Origin: Lachnospiraceae bacterium
Lineage (GTDB): Bacteria > Bacillota > Clostridia > Lachnospirales > Lachnospiraceae
Assembly: GCA_029062895.1 (NCBI GenBank)
Contig: JAIDPF010000041.1
Location: forward strand, 1 to 56,470
Direction: 5' to 3'
Length of the DNA: 56,470 bases
Numbering within the stretch: position 1 is the stretch's first letter; the number at the start of each line of letters is the position of its first letter. Of this stretch, positions 1 to 9,293 are shown in pieces. The translations under genes were made by a program, and so were the position numbers. The notes beneath the pieces were generated by a model that was not told the DNA's origin, made no database searches, and saw only the letters and a program-made list of their open reading frames with translations.

Positions 1-69
1 GAATTAAACTTATCCGTACTTGATGAAACCGTTATGTGGATCAATGAATTACGAGGAGGTAAAGATTGA
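1..69 (+). CDS. SdpR-like ArsR-family repressor, 3' end only
   Basis: The window opens inside a reading frame that runs from base 1 to a TGA at 67-69. The last residues (LSVLDETVMWINELRGG) match the usual C-terminus of small ArsR/SdpR winged-helix autorepressors. It directly precedes an SdpI-family gene, and sdpR-sdpI is a known pair in which SdpR represses the operon. Its stop overlaps a possible TTG start of the next gene. Only 22 codons are visible, so the call rests on this tail and the neighbour. Confidence 0.7.
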   Translation, partial: ELNLSVLDETVMWINELRGGKD

Positions 70-71
70 AT

Positions 72-728
72 ATGAAAACAAAAAAAGCCATATATTATTT
101 TTTTATGTATCTTCCTTTCATGGTTGCCTTGGCGTTATTGCAATATCTTCCAGACAAAATTCCCGCACATTATGGATTTGATCATCAAGTGACCCGTTGG
201 GGAAGCAAATATGAAGCTTTGCTGCTTCCCATAGCAACTCTCTTAATGGGGTATTTTCTGCTTGCAATGGCAAAACTGGCAGCGAAGCAGGAAATACATG
301 GAAAAAACAACGAAAGAACTATTCTCATTGGAGGCATTTTAGTGCTAATACTTTTTAATGTTTTAAGTGGGTATTCTCTTTACACAGCCTTTAACAAGGT
401 TGAAAATCTCTTATCAGTTCCTCTTGATATCAACCAGCTTATTTTTAGTATTACCGGTGTACTGATGATCATTGTAGGGAATATCATGCCTAAATTACGA
501 ATGAACTCTATTGTGGGATTAAGGACGCATTGGAGCATGAAAAATGAAGTCGTATGGAAAAAATGTCAGCGAATCGGAGGAATTTCTTTTATTGTTGGCG
601 GAATTATTATAATAGGCGTTTGCTTAGCATTAAAAGGTACTCCTTGTTTATTATCTGTTTTAGGAATATTGATGATTTTGATAGTGATCGACGTTTTCTT
701 CACATATAGGATTGCCAAAAAGAATTGA
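72..728 (+). CDS. SdpI/DUF1648-family membrane protein
   Basis: This is a roughly 218-residue integral membrane protein with about six hydrophobic segments. The N-terminal stretch with LPDKIPAHYGFDHQVTRWG is the DUF1648 signature, and the later IVGNIMPKLRMNSIVGLRTHWSM is the SdpI signature. SdpI gives immunity to the SdpC toxin in Bacillus and signals to SdpR; many Firmicutes homologues have no linked toxin, and none is visible here. An AGGAGG box at 54-59 precedes both a TTG at 66 and an ATG at 72. The ATG is preferred although its spacing is long. The 3' end abuts the convergent tadA. Confidence 0.85.
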   Translation: MKTKKAIYYFFMYLPFMVALALLQYLPDKIPAHYGFDHQVTRWGSKYEALLLPIATLLMGYFLLAMAKLAAKQEIHGKNNERTILIGGILVLILFNVLSGYSLYTAFNKVENLLSVPLDINQLIFSITGVLMIIVGNIMPKLRMNSIVGLRTHWSMKNEVVWKKCQRIGGISFIVGGIIIIGVCLALKGTPCLLSVLGILMILIVIDVFFTYRIAKKN

Positions 729-1301
729 TTAATTTAATTTGGCGTTGTCCTTTGCATGGATTCGCAGGGATTGAAAAAAGCCGGATAACAGCTCGCTACA
801 TTCTTCCTCCAGAATCCCTCGCGTCACATTTACCTGATGGTTAAATTCCGGCATTTCCAATATATTTAAGACAGAACCGCCGCAGCCCGCCTTCGGATTC
901 ATGCAGCCCATAACCACTCTCGTCACTCTCGCCTGAACGATGGCTCCGGCGCACATCTGGCAGGGTTCCAACGTCACATACAGAGTGCAGTCTTCCAACC
1001 GCCAGTCACCGATGGCTTTACTTGCTTTTTTGATTGCAGTGATTTCCGCATGGGAAAGTGTGCTCTTATCCGTATTACGTCTGTTGTAGCCCCGCCCAAT
1101 GATCTTGTCTTGATGCACAATCACACAGCCAATGGGCACCTCGCCTAATTCCGCCGCTTTTCCTGCAAGCTTTAAAGCCTCGCGCATATATTTTTCATCA
1201 TTTTTTTCCTGCAGCAGACGCTGCCTCTCCGCTTCCGCTTCCTTCTCCTGTTTCCTAAGAAGTCTGTTCGCAGCCCTTTTTGCACTTTTGCTTTCTTCCA
1301 A
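729..1301 (-). CDS. tadA: tRNA-specific adenosine deaminase TadA
   Basis: TadA deaminates A34 to inosine in tRNA-Arg(ACG), an essential wobble modification. The zinc site is clear: H84-A-E86 supplies the metal ligand and proton shuttle, and P113-C-Q-M-C117 completes the PCxxC motif. At 190 residues it is longer than usual (about 150-170) because of a highly charged N-terminal extension of about 38 residues rich in Lys, Arg and Glu. The start is a TTG about 10 bases behind a GGGAAGG box. The first internal ATG (residue 39) has no ribosome-binding site, so the extension is probably real. Confidence 0.93.
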   Translation of the reverse strand: MEESKSAKRAANRLLRKQEKEAEAERQRLLQEKNDEKYMREALKLAGKAAELGEVPIGCVIVHQDKIIGRGYNRRNTDKSTLSHAEITAIKKASKAIGDWRLEDCTLYVTLEPCQMCAGAIVQARVTRVVMGCMNPKAGCGGSVLNILEMPEFNHQVNVTRGILEEECSELLSGFFQSLRIHAKDNAKLN

Positions 1302-1412
1302 AATCAGATACCTTCCCTCTCCGTATCGTTCCGGTCAGATGATACATTGTTTCTTGATTCCTTGCGTTATCTCATAAAAATGATATACTAATATTACAAC
1401 TATCTATTTTTT

Positions 1413-1419
1413 AAATTAG
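1413..1419. repeat. Left target-site duplication of the MITE
   Basis: AAATTAG lies immediately outside the left end of the palindromic element and is repeated exactly at 1657-1663 outside the right end. A 7-bp direct repeat is the expected footprint of transposition. Confidence 0.65.
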
Positions 1420-1656
1420 GATTCGGGTGTCAAAATGAACCTTTAAAGAAATGATATGACAAGCTGCACAAATCATAATCTGTGCATATGCATTGGAAGG
1501 AAATTAGAAATTCTTAACATTCCTATCCAATACCCAGCAATTTCGGAACATCTTCCACAGCTTAAATTAGGAATGTTTTACAGCGGCATAGGCACAGATT
1601 ATAATTTGTGCAGCTTGCCACCTCAAAATTATAAGGTCCCTTTTGACACCCGAATC
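1420..1656. mobile_element. MITE-like palindromic element, copy 1 (237 bp)
   Basis: The ends are inverted repeats, GATTCGGGTGTCAAAA and its complement. Inner arms such as CAAGCTGCACAAAT and ATTTGTGCAGCTTG are also inverted, so the whole unit can fold into one long hairpin. A 7-bp direct repeat (AAATTAG) flanks it. A second copy lies at 40243-40540. It encodes no transposase; an 84-codon open frame through it looks accidental. It fills most of the gap between tadA and the radical SAM gene, so it could carry promoter or terminator activity for either. Confidence 0.8.
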
Positions 1657-1663
1657 AAATTAG
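1657..1663. repeat. Right target-site duplication of the MITE
   Basis: Second copy of AAATTAG, exactly outside the right terminal inverted repeat. Confidence 0.65.
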
Positions 1664-1741
1664 ATAATCGTGAAAAAGTTATAAAGCAATTGTTTTTTGA
1701 TCACATATAGTATTTTAAATAATTATAAGGAGAAAATCAAT

Positions 1742-2548
1742 ATGAAGATCGGCGGATTTCTTCCTACAACATTATTAGATTATCCGGAAAAACTGGCATG
1801 TACCGTTTTTACATGCGGCTGCAACTTCCGCTGTCCGTTTTGCCAGAATGGTTCTCTGGTGCTTGGAGCACCTTCCGATGTTTTAGATGCTTCTACATAC
1901 CAGAGTTCAGATATTCTTGAACGGATCGGAAAAAGAAAAAACATACTGGAAGGCGTATGCATCACCGGTGGAGAACCCACCCTGCAAAAGGATCTTTCGG
2001 ATTTTCTCAGAGAAATTAAAAATCTGGGATTGCTTGTGAAACTGGATACCAACGGCAGCCGACCGGATATCGTCAAGTCATTGTATCAGGAAGGCCTTAT
2101 CGATTACGTCGCAATGGATGTCAAATCCTCCAAAGGAAACTACTCTACCGTCAGCGGCATATCCAATCTTTCCATTGCGGTCATCGAGGAATCCGTGGAA
2201 TTTCTGATGCATTCCGGTATCGCTTATGAATTCCGAACAACACTGGTCAAAGGGCTGCATACTTATGCTGATATGGAAGACATTGCCGCATGGCTGAAAG
2301 GGGCGGAAAAATATTATCTGCAGTCCTACGAGGACAGTGAGCAAATCCTCTACAAATTGATGCCGTCCTCTACAGACAGCACGACACATACCGCTTCTTT
2401 GATATCAACGAATAGCGAAAAAGACCTGCTTTCTGATAACTTTACTCTGCAAACATTTTCTACAGAGGAACTACAGCAGTTTCTTGAGATCGCACGCAAA
2501 ACGATCCCTTCCGCCGCACTGCGCGGTATAGAGATGCCGGCATCCTAA
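1742..2548 (+). CDS. Radical SAM protein, anaerobic RNR-activase-like (NrdG2 type)
   Basis: The CxxxCxxC iron-sulfur motif (C27, C31, C34 in CNFRCPFC) marks a radical S-adenosylmethionine enzyme. The opening IGGFLPTTLLDYPEKLACTVF and the motif CITGGEPT match the family annotated as anaerobic ribonucleoside-triphosphate reductase activating protein. That family installs a glycyl radical on a partner enzyme, but no nrdD is nearby, so the partner is unknown. The start at 1742 is chosen because AAGGAG lies about 9 bases upstream; an upstream ATG at 1697 has no such site. The 3' end overlaps the convergent gene by 4 bases. Confidence 0.85.
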   Translation: MKIGGFLPTTLLDYPEKLACTVFTCGCNFRCPFCQNGSLVLGAPSDVLDASTYQSSDILERIGKRKNILEGVCITGGEPTLQKDLSDFLREIKNLGLLVKLDTNGSRPDIVKSLYQEGLIDYVAMDVKSSKGNYSTVSGISNLSIAVIEESVEFLMHSGIAYEFRTTLVKGLHTYADMEDIAAWLKGAEKYYLQSYEDSEQILYKLMPSSTDSTTHTASLISTNSEKDLLSDNFTLQTFSTEELQQFLEIARKTIPSAALRGIEMPAS

Positions 2549-3663
2549 AATTCTACTTTCCGCATATAATATCCCACGCCGCCCGCCGGTTCGTAGCCTT
2601 CAAATCCAAACATCTCCGCCACCATCTGCTCCCGCTCGTCAAAGGTTCCCGGCACGCCGATATAATATCCCTGCCGTTCATCATCCTGATAATACCCAAG
2701 GATCAGATGGCGGTAATTATAGAAACCATGCAAGAGAAAGCTGTTGTTAGCCAGCTTCCGGTACTCCGGCGCAAGTAATTTCAAGGTAAATGGATTGATG
2801 CTGATATAATCCCCCTGATCTTCAAAGGGATGCACCAGCTGATGCGTTTCTGTCAACTCCTCCCATGTCGTCCTGTGGACATGCTTCTGCTCTTGGGAAT
2901 ATGTCCTGAAATCACTGCTATGCAATTCACTTTCCGAATTGCCGTTCATTTCGTCAACATATTCCCTGCTTTCCGAATTGCCACTGATCGCGTCTTCATA
3001 TCCGCCGCTTTCCGGATCGACACCAATCGAGTCATCGTATCCACCGCTTTCCAAATCGGTGCCAGTCACATCTTCGTATCCGCCATTTTCCAAATCTGCA
3101 TCTGTCGCGTCTTCGTATCCGCCGTTTTCCAAATCAATACCAAAACCATCGTCATACCGTCTGTTATTTGAATAGCCAACATTGCGGTCAAGAATTTGCA
3201 TTTCTTCCGTATTACCATCGGAACTGATCTCGGAGGAATATGTCCGCGCAGTCCGCTTCACAGGCTTCTCCTGAAAGGTAGGCTCCATATGCTGCTTTAT
3301 ATTTCTGAAAAAACAGCTTCCCCACCGTCTTTTCCCAAGCGCAAAATAAAATCCTTCCAGAGCCGAGAAATCCACTTCCGTTCTGCCCAGACTGTTTCTT
3401 TTATAACAGCTTACAAAATCGGCCTCACCCTTTTCCACCCGGAATTCTTCCAAAAAAACCTGTTCACTGTTAATCAGGCCAAACCAGCGGCACAGCCTGT
3501 TCTCCACTCCCGGAAGATTCCTGATCCCCACATGCACATGGCAGTCATCGTTCTTAAAAGTCAGGCTGATAAATCCTGCATTGGATATTCTGCTGCCGTT
3601 TTCATAATAATCTATGTAATAAATTTTCTTATCAAAATAAAACAACCTCATCCCTCCAATCAT
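2545..3663 (-). CDS. DUF6128-like protein with 13-residue tandem repeats
   Basis: This 372-residue protein has no signal peptide or clear membrane segment. It has three parts. The N-terminal domain (about 1-125) is basic and aromatic. The middle (about 171-247) is an acidic tandem repeat of period 13 with core (D/N)xESGGYED. The C-terminal domain (about 262-372) has TTWEELTETHQLVHPF and a glycine/tyrosine-rich end. The N- and C-terminal parts resemble a Lachnospiraceae family I know as DUF6128, function unknown. The start is uncertain: GGAGGG lies between the first ATG and a second ATG (MRLFYF), and a TTG just after that has the best spacing. Confidence 0.7.
   Translation of the reverse strand: MIGGMRLFYFDKKIYYIDYYENGSRISNAGFISLTFKNDDCHVHVGIRNLPGVENRLCRWFGLINSEQVFLEEFRVEKGEADFVSCYKRNSLGRTEVDFSALEGFYFALGKRRWGSCFFRNIKQHMEPTFQEKPVKRTARTYSSEISSDGNTEEMQILDRNVGYSNNRRYDDGFGIDLENGGYEDATDADLENGGYEDVTGTDLESGGYDDSIGVDPESGGYEDAISGNSESREYVDEMNGNSESELHSSDFRTYSQEQKHVHRTTWEELTETHQLVHPFEDQGDYISINPFTLKLLAPEYRKLANNSFLLHGFYNYRHLILGYYQDDERQGYYIGVPGTFDEREQMVAEMFGFEGYEPAGGVGYYMRKVEF
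2923..3153 (-). repeat. 39-bp tandem repeat inside the DUF6128-like gene
   Basis: About five to six in-frame 39-bp units encode acidic 13-mers such as DLENGGYEDATDA and DLESGGYDDSIGV. The units diverge progressively towards the 3' side of the gene. Confidence 0.85.
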
Positions 3664-3736
3664 CTACTATGGAAGCACCGATTTTCAGTGGAATTATGCT
3701 GCTTTGCAGCGCAAATCCGGCGCGGGAAACACCTTT

Positions 3737-3751
3737 ATCAGCGTTTCCCTA
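3737..3751. repeat. REP-like intergenic repeat, copy A
   Basis: ATCAGCGTTTCCCTA also occurs exactly at 31923-31937 and 50509-50523. Here it ends a 135-bp gap whose other end (GGAAGCACCGATT near 3671) resembles the partner half-site seen beside the copy at 31.9 kb. Confidence 0.55.
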
Positions 3752-3798
3752 TAAATAGTATATGAGAAATGAAGTTGAAATATTACTTTAAATTGTTT

Positions 3799-4890
3799 TT
3801 ATACACCCTCCTGTTGGTGCAGATATTTCATGTATCTGGCAACCATCAGCGCAATCTTAAAGGTCAATGCATCATCAAACTTACGGATATCCAGACCAGT
3901 TTGCTTTTGCAGTTTTTCCAGCCGGTAGACCAGTGTATTTCGATGGACGAATAATTCCCTTGCTGTCTCGGAAACATTAAGATTATTTTCAAAAAACATA
4001 TTGATTGTTCCCAGTTCTTCTTCACTTAAGTTCAGAATATCCTTATCTTCAAAGATCTCATGAAGATACATTTCACACAGCGAGATCGGAAGCTGATGGA
4101 TCAGGCGTCCAATCCCTAGAGACGCATATGCCGCAATCTCATTGCCCTGATCAAAAATCCCCGCGACCTCCAGCGCCACTTTTGCTTCCTTATATGATTT
4201 GGAGAGATCCTTCAATTCCTTAACCATCGTGCCATATGCTACCCTGACCTTCACCATCAGCTCCGTATTAACCGTGCTGGCAATCTGCCTGCCGATCTCA
4301 TCAAGCCGCTCCCTATCCTTCTCCTCAGAAATGGATTTGATCAGGATCAGGCTTTTTTCGTCTACCGCGGTCACAAAATCGTCCGTATTCTCGGAGAAAA
4401 TATTTCGCAGCAGCTCTCTACACGGTTCCGCCAGATCGCTTCCAATCTCGATCAGATAGATCACACGGTCAAGCACAGCGCGGATATTTAATTTATTGGC
4501 TTTATTGTAGATATCCACAGTCAGAAGATTATCCATCAGCAGGTTTTGGTAAAATCCATTATAATCAACTCTCTCCTTATATGCTGATAACAGATGCGTG
4601 ATTTCACTGACCGCAATGCGCCCCAGCACATATCCGTCACTTCCATTGCCATGAACAATAAGAACATAGACAATGTCATCTTCATCTATGATCTTCAAAA
4701 GATGATATCCCGATATATTCTGGCTATCCGCCGGAGACGCGGCAAATCCCATGATGATATCCTGCGGCAAATCCAAATATTCAAATGTCGTCACCAATTC
4801 CCTGCCAGTCTCATCTGCCACGCAGAAATCCGCCTTGGTAATCTTTTTCAGGTCATTTATACTGCTCTGTATGATCTTTGACGATAACAT
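3799..4890 (-). CDS. PucR/CdaR-family transcriptional regulator
   Basis: A 363-residue cytoplasmic regulator. The N-terminus (IIQSSINDLKKITKADFCVADETGREL) resembles the sugar-diacid/ligand domain of CdaR proteins. The C-terminus (about 285-355, NMFFENNLNVSETARELFVHRNTL followed by YRLEKLQKQTG) is the PucR-type helix-turn-helix. The family senses small carbon or nitrogen compounds such as sugar diacids or purines; the ligand here cannot be read from sequence. No obvious target operon lies beside it. The start has GGAGGG five bases upstream. Confidence 0.88.
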   Translation of the reverse strand: MLSSKIIQSSINDLKKITKADFCVADETGRELVTTFEYLDLPQDIIMGFAASPADSQNISGYHLLKIIDEDDIVYVLIVHGNGSDGYVLGRIAVSEITHLLSAYKERVDYNGFYQNLLMDNLLTVDIYNKANKLNIRAVLDRVIYLIEIGSDLAEPCRELLRNIFSENTDDFVTAVDEKSLILIKSISEEKDRERLDEIGRQIASTVNTELMVKVRVAYGTMVKELKDLSKSYKEAKVALEVAGIFDQGNEIAAYASLGIGRLIHQLPISLCEMYLHEIFEDKDILNLSEEELGTINMFFENNLNVSETARELFVHRNTLVYRLEKLQKQTGLDIRKFDDALTFKIALMVARYMKYLHQQEGV

Positions 4891-5041
4891 ATCTTCCCTC
4901 CGTCCGATTAAATCTATCTATATGGTACAATACCCTTATCAAAAAATCAAGAAGCGTCAAAAACGCGCCCGCTACTGCGGACGCGTCATGCATCATTTCA
5001 AAATTGATATTAAATAATATTTTAATCCGTCATCTGGTTGT

Positions 5042-5305
5042 TCAAAGATGCGGTGCATTTCCTACGATCTCCATCCCCTTGCTGACTTCTACCGTGACTT
5101 CTATGTCTCTTTGTATCTGATTGGCTTCAAATCGATAAAACACATTTCCTTTAAGGGAGCGCACATATTGTGCCGGTAGCCGATTTAATGCATACGCTGC
5201 CACATCCATACGGCATTTTTCACATTTACAACAATCTCGTTCCGCCCACAACTGATCAATTTTATCAAGCACCGTCTGCTCCATTAAATTTACTAACCCT
5301 TCCAT
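5042..5305 (-). CDS. ComFB-like late competence protein
   Basis: This 87-residue protein has a cysteine cluster (C25, C26, C28, C31 in CCKCEKC) followed by RMDVAAYALNRLPAQYV. That pattern is typical of the ComFB family (PF10719), whose members are small and often of unclear function; some bind cyclic di-nucleotides. No other competence genes are adjacent, so a role in DNA uptake is not implied. It may be co-transcribed with the PucR-family gene downstream, about 150 bases away. Confidence 0.75.
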   Translation of the reverse strand: MEGLVNLMEQTVLDKIDQLWAERDCCKCEKCRMDVAAYALNRLPAQYVRSLKGNVFYRFEANQIQRDIEVTVEVSKGMEIVGNAPHL

Positions 5306-5451
5306 CTGAGTTTTTCCCCATTTCTATCCTTTTTGTAATATTGGTGCATATCTCTGATTTATTGTATCATAAGTTTCATTCATTCGCGCACTGTTCATTG
5401 CTTTCGCGTATATTATACCATATTTTCTTATTTAATACAGTATTATCTATC

Positions 5452-5488
5452 AAAAAATGCGCCTGCATATAAACAGGCGCATTTTTTT
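5452..5488 (-). terminator. Intrinsic terminator after ugpC (bidirectional)
   Basis: AAAAAATGCGCCTG pairs with CAGGCGCATTTTTT across an 8-base loop. Poly-T on either strand follows the stem. It lies 17 bases downstream of the ugpC stop. Confidence 0.85.
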
Positions 5489-5504
5489 AATGAACATCTG
5501 AAGC

Positions 5505-6617
5505 CTAGTTAGTAATTGTAACCTCTGTATCTTTGTCGAAAACATGAATCTTATCAACATCGAATGCAAACTTAACAACATCTCCAGGTCTTGCCGTTGT
5601 TCTCGGATCAACCCTTGCTGTCATCGGGAAGCCTTCCAGATCGAAGTACAGATATACTTCTGCACCAAGAAGCTCGTAAACCTTGATCGTTGACTCAAAT
5701 ACGCTGAGCGGAGATGCCTCAACCATCATTTCGCTGTCATATACATCTTCCGGACGGATACCAAATGTAACAGTCTGACCATCATAACCACCGTCGATCA
5801 ACTTCTTGGACTTAGCCGGAGAAAGAGGAATGGAACGGTCAGCAATCTTTAAATACGCAATTTCACCTTGAACTTCTACAACTGCATCCAGGAAGTTCAT
5901 CTGCGGTGATCCCATAAATCCTGCTACGAACAGGTTCTGCGGTTTCTCGTAAAGGTTCTGCGGTGTATCTACCTGCTGTACGATACCATCCTTCATAACT
6001 ACGATTCTGGTTCCCAGAGTCATAGCCTCTGTCTGGTCATGTGTTACATAGATGATGGTAGTACCAAGTCTCTGGTGAAGCTTAGCGATCTCAATACGCA
6101 TCTGTACACGAAGTTTTGCATCCAAGTTGGAAAGAGGCTCGTCCATAAGGAATACCTTAGGATTACGAACGATCGCACGACCCATAGCAACTCGCTGTCT
6201 CTGACCACCGGAAAGAGCCTTCGGCTTACGATCAAGCAGGGAAACCAGATCCAGAATCTTAGCTGCTTCCTTAACCATCTTATCGATTTCGTCAGAAGGA
6301 ACCTTTCTTAACTTAAGACCAAACGCCATATTATCATAAACTGACATATGAGGATACAATGCGTAGTTCTGGAATACCATTGCGATATCTCTATCTTTAG
6401 GCTCTACATCATTTACCAATCTGTCACCGATTCTTAATTCACCGGAACTGATATCTTCCAAACCTGCAATCATACGAAGTGTTGTTGACTTACCACATCC
6501 GGAAGGTCCAACGAAGATGATGAACTCCTGATCCGCAATCTCAAGGTTGAAGTTCTTTACTGCTTCAAATCCGTTAGAATAAACCTTGCAAATGTTTTTC
6601 AATGATAAACTTGCCAT
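5505..6617 (-). CDS. ugpC: Sugar ABC transporter ATPase, UgpC/MsmX type
   Basis: A 370-residue ATPase of the CUT1 sugar-import class. Walker A is GPSGCGKST (37-45), followed by the Q-loop region, the signature [14 protein letters not shown] and Walker [16 protein letters not shown]. The C-terminal third is a TOBE/regulatory domain. No permease or binding-protein gene is adjacent. In Firmicutes such orphan ATPases (MsmX/MsmK) commonly energise several sugar importers encoded elsewhere, which is the likely role here. AGGAGG stands seven bases before the ATG, and a strong terminator follows the gene. Confidence 0.93.
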   Translation of the reverse strand: MASLSLKNICKVYSNGFEAVKNFNLEIADQEFIIFVGPSGCGKSTTLRMIAGLEDISSGELRIGDRLVNDVEPKDRDIAMVFQNYALYPHMSVYDNMAFGLKLRKVPSDEIDKMVKEAAKILDLVSLLDRKPKALSGGQRQRVAMGRAIVRNPKVFLMDEPLSNLDAKLRVQMRIEIAKLHQRLGTTIIYVTHDQTEAMTLGTRIVVMKDGIVQQVDTPQNLYEKPQNLFVAGFMGSPQMNFLDAVVEVQGEIAYLKIADRSIPLSPAKSKKLIDGGYDGQTVTFGIRPEDVYDSEMMVEASPLSVFESTIKVYELLGAEVYLYFDLEGFPMTARVDPRTTARPGDVVKFAFDVDKIHVFDKDTEVTITN

Positions 6618-6860
6618 TTTCCTGCCTCCTAATTATTGAATTTAAACTATGTACGTATATCTCGCACTTAAGTATAAGTATAGAATTTTTTCGATAAAAT
6701 TTCTATTGTTTACTTACCAAAAAATAAAGTTTTTCCTTGTGAGAAATACTAATAAATTCCCATGCCGGACTTCTCTTTCGTCAAGATGACAATGCTTTTT
6801 TATTTTTTATGTATAAATTGACGAACCCTTTGCAGCCATGCAACATTCTGTTTCACTTTA

Positions 6861-7361
6861 TCACTTGAAATACCATACCATTGGGGTAAATCTAATCCCA
6901 TCCTTGCTTTCTTCCGGTTTTACGGCGTGAAATCCAATCTTTTTATAAAATTCTACGGCATACGGAGCTGCATTGACTGTACAGAATATCCGTTCCTTCT
7001 CTTCATAAAGATACCTTGCCGCATAGTTCAATAGCGCCCTGCCGATCCCTTGTTTATGATATTTTTCATCCACAAAAAGCAGGGAAATATGATTTCCTTC
7101 ACGAAGGGAGATCAGTCCTACGATCTTCTCCTCCATTTCAATCTGGGTCCCACCATATCTTTTCGGCTCTTTTTCCACCGCCACGAACAGTTGATAATTG
7201 CCCATAATAAACATCCGGTTCAGCGTCGTATCCGAAATAAAATCCAGAAAGCTGTCAACTCCCTGCGGCGTATAATCCGAAGCTTCAAAACGCAAAAAAG
7301 TCCTCCATGCCAATGCCATGGCGGGCTCCCATTCATCTCGTTTTGCAGGCCTGATCTTCAT
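6861..7361 (-). CDS. GNAT-family N-acetyltransferase
   Basis: A 166-residue protein with the GNAT fold. The acetyl-CoA loop is visible as VDEKYHKQGIGRALL (Q/RxxGxG/A), followed by the late segment NAAPYAVEFYKKIGFHAV typical of motif B. The substrate is unknown. It stands alone between ugpC and the divergent two-component system. The start has GAGAGG about seven bases upstream. Confidence 0.88.
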   Translation of the reverse strand: MKIRPAKRDEWEPAMALAWRTFLRFEASDYTPQGVDSFLDFISDTTLNRMFIMGNYQLFVAVEKEPKRYGGTQIEMEEKIVGLISLREGNHISLLFVDEKYHKQGIGRALLNYAARYLYEEKERIFCTVNAAPYAVEFYKKIGFHAVKPEESKDGIRFTPMVWYFK

Positions 7362-7542
7362 ATATGATCCTCTCTATACATCACTGCGACCTTACGAGAA
7401 TATCCCGCAAAGCCGATTTATGATCCCGAAGTTAATGATATCACTAACTTATTTTTATTATTATAATTCCATAATCTCTAATTTACAAGTCCATCTCTGA
7501 AACGGTTCCTAAACCGTGTACATCCGCCTTGTAAGATTATCA

Positions 7543-7571
7543 TTGCCATCTTTCAGGGCAGGTATTATAAT
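7543..7571 (+). promoter_or_regulatory. Predicted SigA promoter of the two-component system
   Basis: TTGCCA (7543-7548), a 17-base spacer, then TATAAT (7566-7571), about 36 bases before the response-regulator ATG. Confidence 0.65.
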
Positions 7572-7606
7572 AAATCCGTAAATTCCGAAAGGGCATAATT
7601 ATCAGT

Positions 7607-8275
7607 ATGGAACAGATTATGATCGTTGAAGATGATAAAGAACTAAACCATGGATTGTGTATGGCGTTAAAAGCCGATCATCGGCAGATCGTATCCTGCC
7701 AGAATATTCATTCCGCCAAAGAACAGCTTCTGATGGGATATCCTGCGCTTGTACTGCTGGATGTTACCCTGCCCGATGGAAGCGGTCTCGACCTGCTCCG
7801 GCAGATCAAGAAGGAGCATCCCCTCGTTCCGGTCATTCTATTGACTGCCAATGATACCGACATGGATATTGTAGAAGGACTTGAGCAGGGTGCTGACGAT
7901 TATATTACCAAACCCTTTTCCTTATCCGTTCTCCGGGCAAGAGTCAATACCCAGCTGCGAAAAACACAGTGCCCCGCCGGAGAAAATATATTCCGTACGG
8001 ATCGCTTTACCTTCGATTTTTCCCATATGCGCTTTACTGTAAATGGCATCGACGTGGAACTAAGCAAAACGGAACAAAAACTTCTTAACCTGTTGATAGA
8101 GAATCGTGGAAACACCTTAAATAGGAATTATCTGATTGACCACATCTGGTCGGATCCTTCTGTATATATTGACGAAAGCACCCTCTCGGTTACGATAAAA
8201 CGGCTGCGTGATAAACTGGGAGCTCATGATGATATTAAGACAGTCTATGGCATCGGCTACCGATGGATCGTATAA
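7607..8275 (+). CDS. OmpR-family response regulator
   Basis: A 222-residue regulator. The receiver domain has acidic residues ED(D) at 8-10, the phospho-acceptor D52 in LLDVTLPDGSG, and the conserved K near 101 in YITKPF. Residues about 125-222 form an OmpR/PhoB winged helix (NRNYLIDHIWSD, TVYGIGYRW). It is followed by a cognate kinase and then an ATPase/FtsX permease, so it probably controls that exporter, as BceR- or VncR-type regulators do. Confidence 0.93.
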   Translation: MEQIMIVEDDKELNHGLCMALKADHRQIVSCQNIHSAKEQLLMGYPALVLLDVTLPDGSGLDLLRQIKKEHPLVPVILLTANDTDMDIVEGLEQGADDYITKPFSLSVLRARVNTQLRKTQCPAGENIFRTDRFTFDFSHMRFTVNGIDVELSKTEQKLLNLLIENRGNTLNRNYLIDHIWSDPSVYIDESTLSVTIKRLRDKLGAHDDIKTVYGIGYRWIV

Positions 8276-8353
8276 ACCACGTGAATACCGGGCAAAGCGG
8301 AACATCGACATGACCGAAAGATGGAATGATTGAAAGGAGCATAATTTATAAAT

Positions 8354-9253
8354 ATGAGTGATATCCTATGGCTAGCTGCCGCATTATCTCTGCCGACTGC
8401 AGTCATTATCGTATGCTGTAACTATTACCGCACCAAAAAAACTCTGGATACCTTAGAAAAGATGCTGGACTCCGTTATAGATGGATCATTTTCGGAAGAA
8501 ATTTTTGACGAAAAACGGCTGTCCCGGCTGGAGACCAGATTCGCCCATTATCTGTCTGCATCCGCAATTTCCGCAAGAAAGACCGCGGCGGAAAAAGACA
8601 AAATCAAAACATTAATTGCAGATATTTCCCATCAGACCAAAACACCCATTGCAAACCTTCTTCTTTACAGCGAGCTGCTTCGGGAAGCAGAAATGCCGGA
8701 TAACGCCCGCAGTAACGTGGACGCTCTTTACAACCAGACAGAAAAGCTTCGCTTCCTGATTGATTCCTTAGTCAAGCTGTCCCGGCTGGAAAACGGCATT
8801 ATATCCTTATCACCATCAAAAGAAGCAATACAGCCCATTCTTTTGACAATATGCAGCCAGTATCTTCCTAAGGCGGAAGCAAAGGGGCTGTCACTGCATA
8901 TGTCAGATACGGACGCTTACGCTGTCTTTGATACCAAATGGACTGCCGAAGCAATCGGTAATATTGTGGATAACGCCGTCAAATATACAGAGCAGGGCGG
9001 TATCACCATTTCGGTTACGAAATATGAAATCTTTACCCGTATTGATATTGCGGATACCGGTATCGGCATATCAGAAGAAGAACTCCCCAAAATCTTTACC
9101 CGCTTTTTCCGGTCGGAAAATGTAAAAAACTTTGACGGCGTCGGCATCGGGCTTTATCTTGCAAGGCAAATTATCAATGAGGAAAACGGCTATATCAAAG
9201 TAACCTCCCATCCCGCAGAGGGAAGCTGTTTTTCCGTATTTCTTCCCAGATAA
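8354..9253 (+). CDS. Sensor histidine kinase of the ABC-linked system
   Basis: A 299-residue kinase with only one clear membrane helix (about 5-24) and no extracellular sensor domain. The H-box is DISHQTKTP with H93. The ATPase part has DNAVKYTEQGG (N box), DTGIGISEEELPKIF (G1) and GVGIGLYLA (G2). Kinases this short usually rely on a partner transporter to sense the signal, which fits the FtsX permease downstream. The AAGGAG box lies 14 bases from the ATG, unusually far, so translation may be weak. Confidence 0.92.
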   Translation: MSDILWLAAALSLPTAVIIVCCNYYRTKKTLDTLEKMLDSVIDGSFSEEIFDEKRLSRLETRFAHYLSASAISARKTAAEKDKIKTLIADISHQTKTPIANLLLYSELLREAEMPDNARSNVDALYNQTEKLRFLIDSLVKLSRLENGIISLSPSKEAIQPILLTICSQYLPKAEAKGLSLHMSDTDAYAVFDTKWTAEAIGNIVDNAVKYTEQGGITISVTKYEIFTRIDIADTGIGISEEELPKIFTRFFRSENVKNFDGVGIGLYLARQIINEENGYIKVTSHPAEGSCFSVFLPR

Positions 9254-9293
9254 TATTTCTTTTAAAAATTAATTGTCTAATCCATTCCAATTC

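Noticed and set aside
1456-1710. 84-codon frame through the first MITE
   Set aside because: It lies almost wholly in the palindrome, has no ribosome-binding site and no recognisable protein features.
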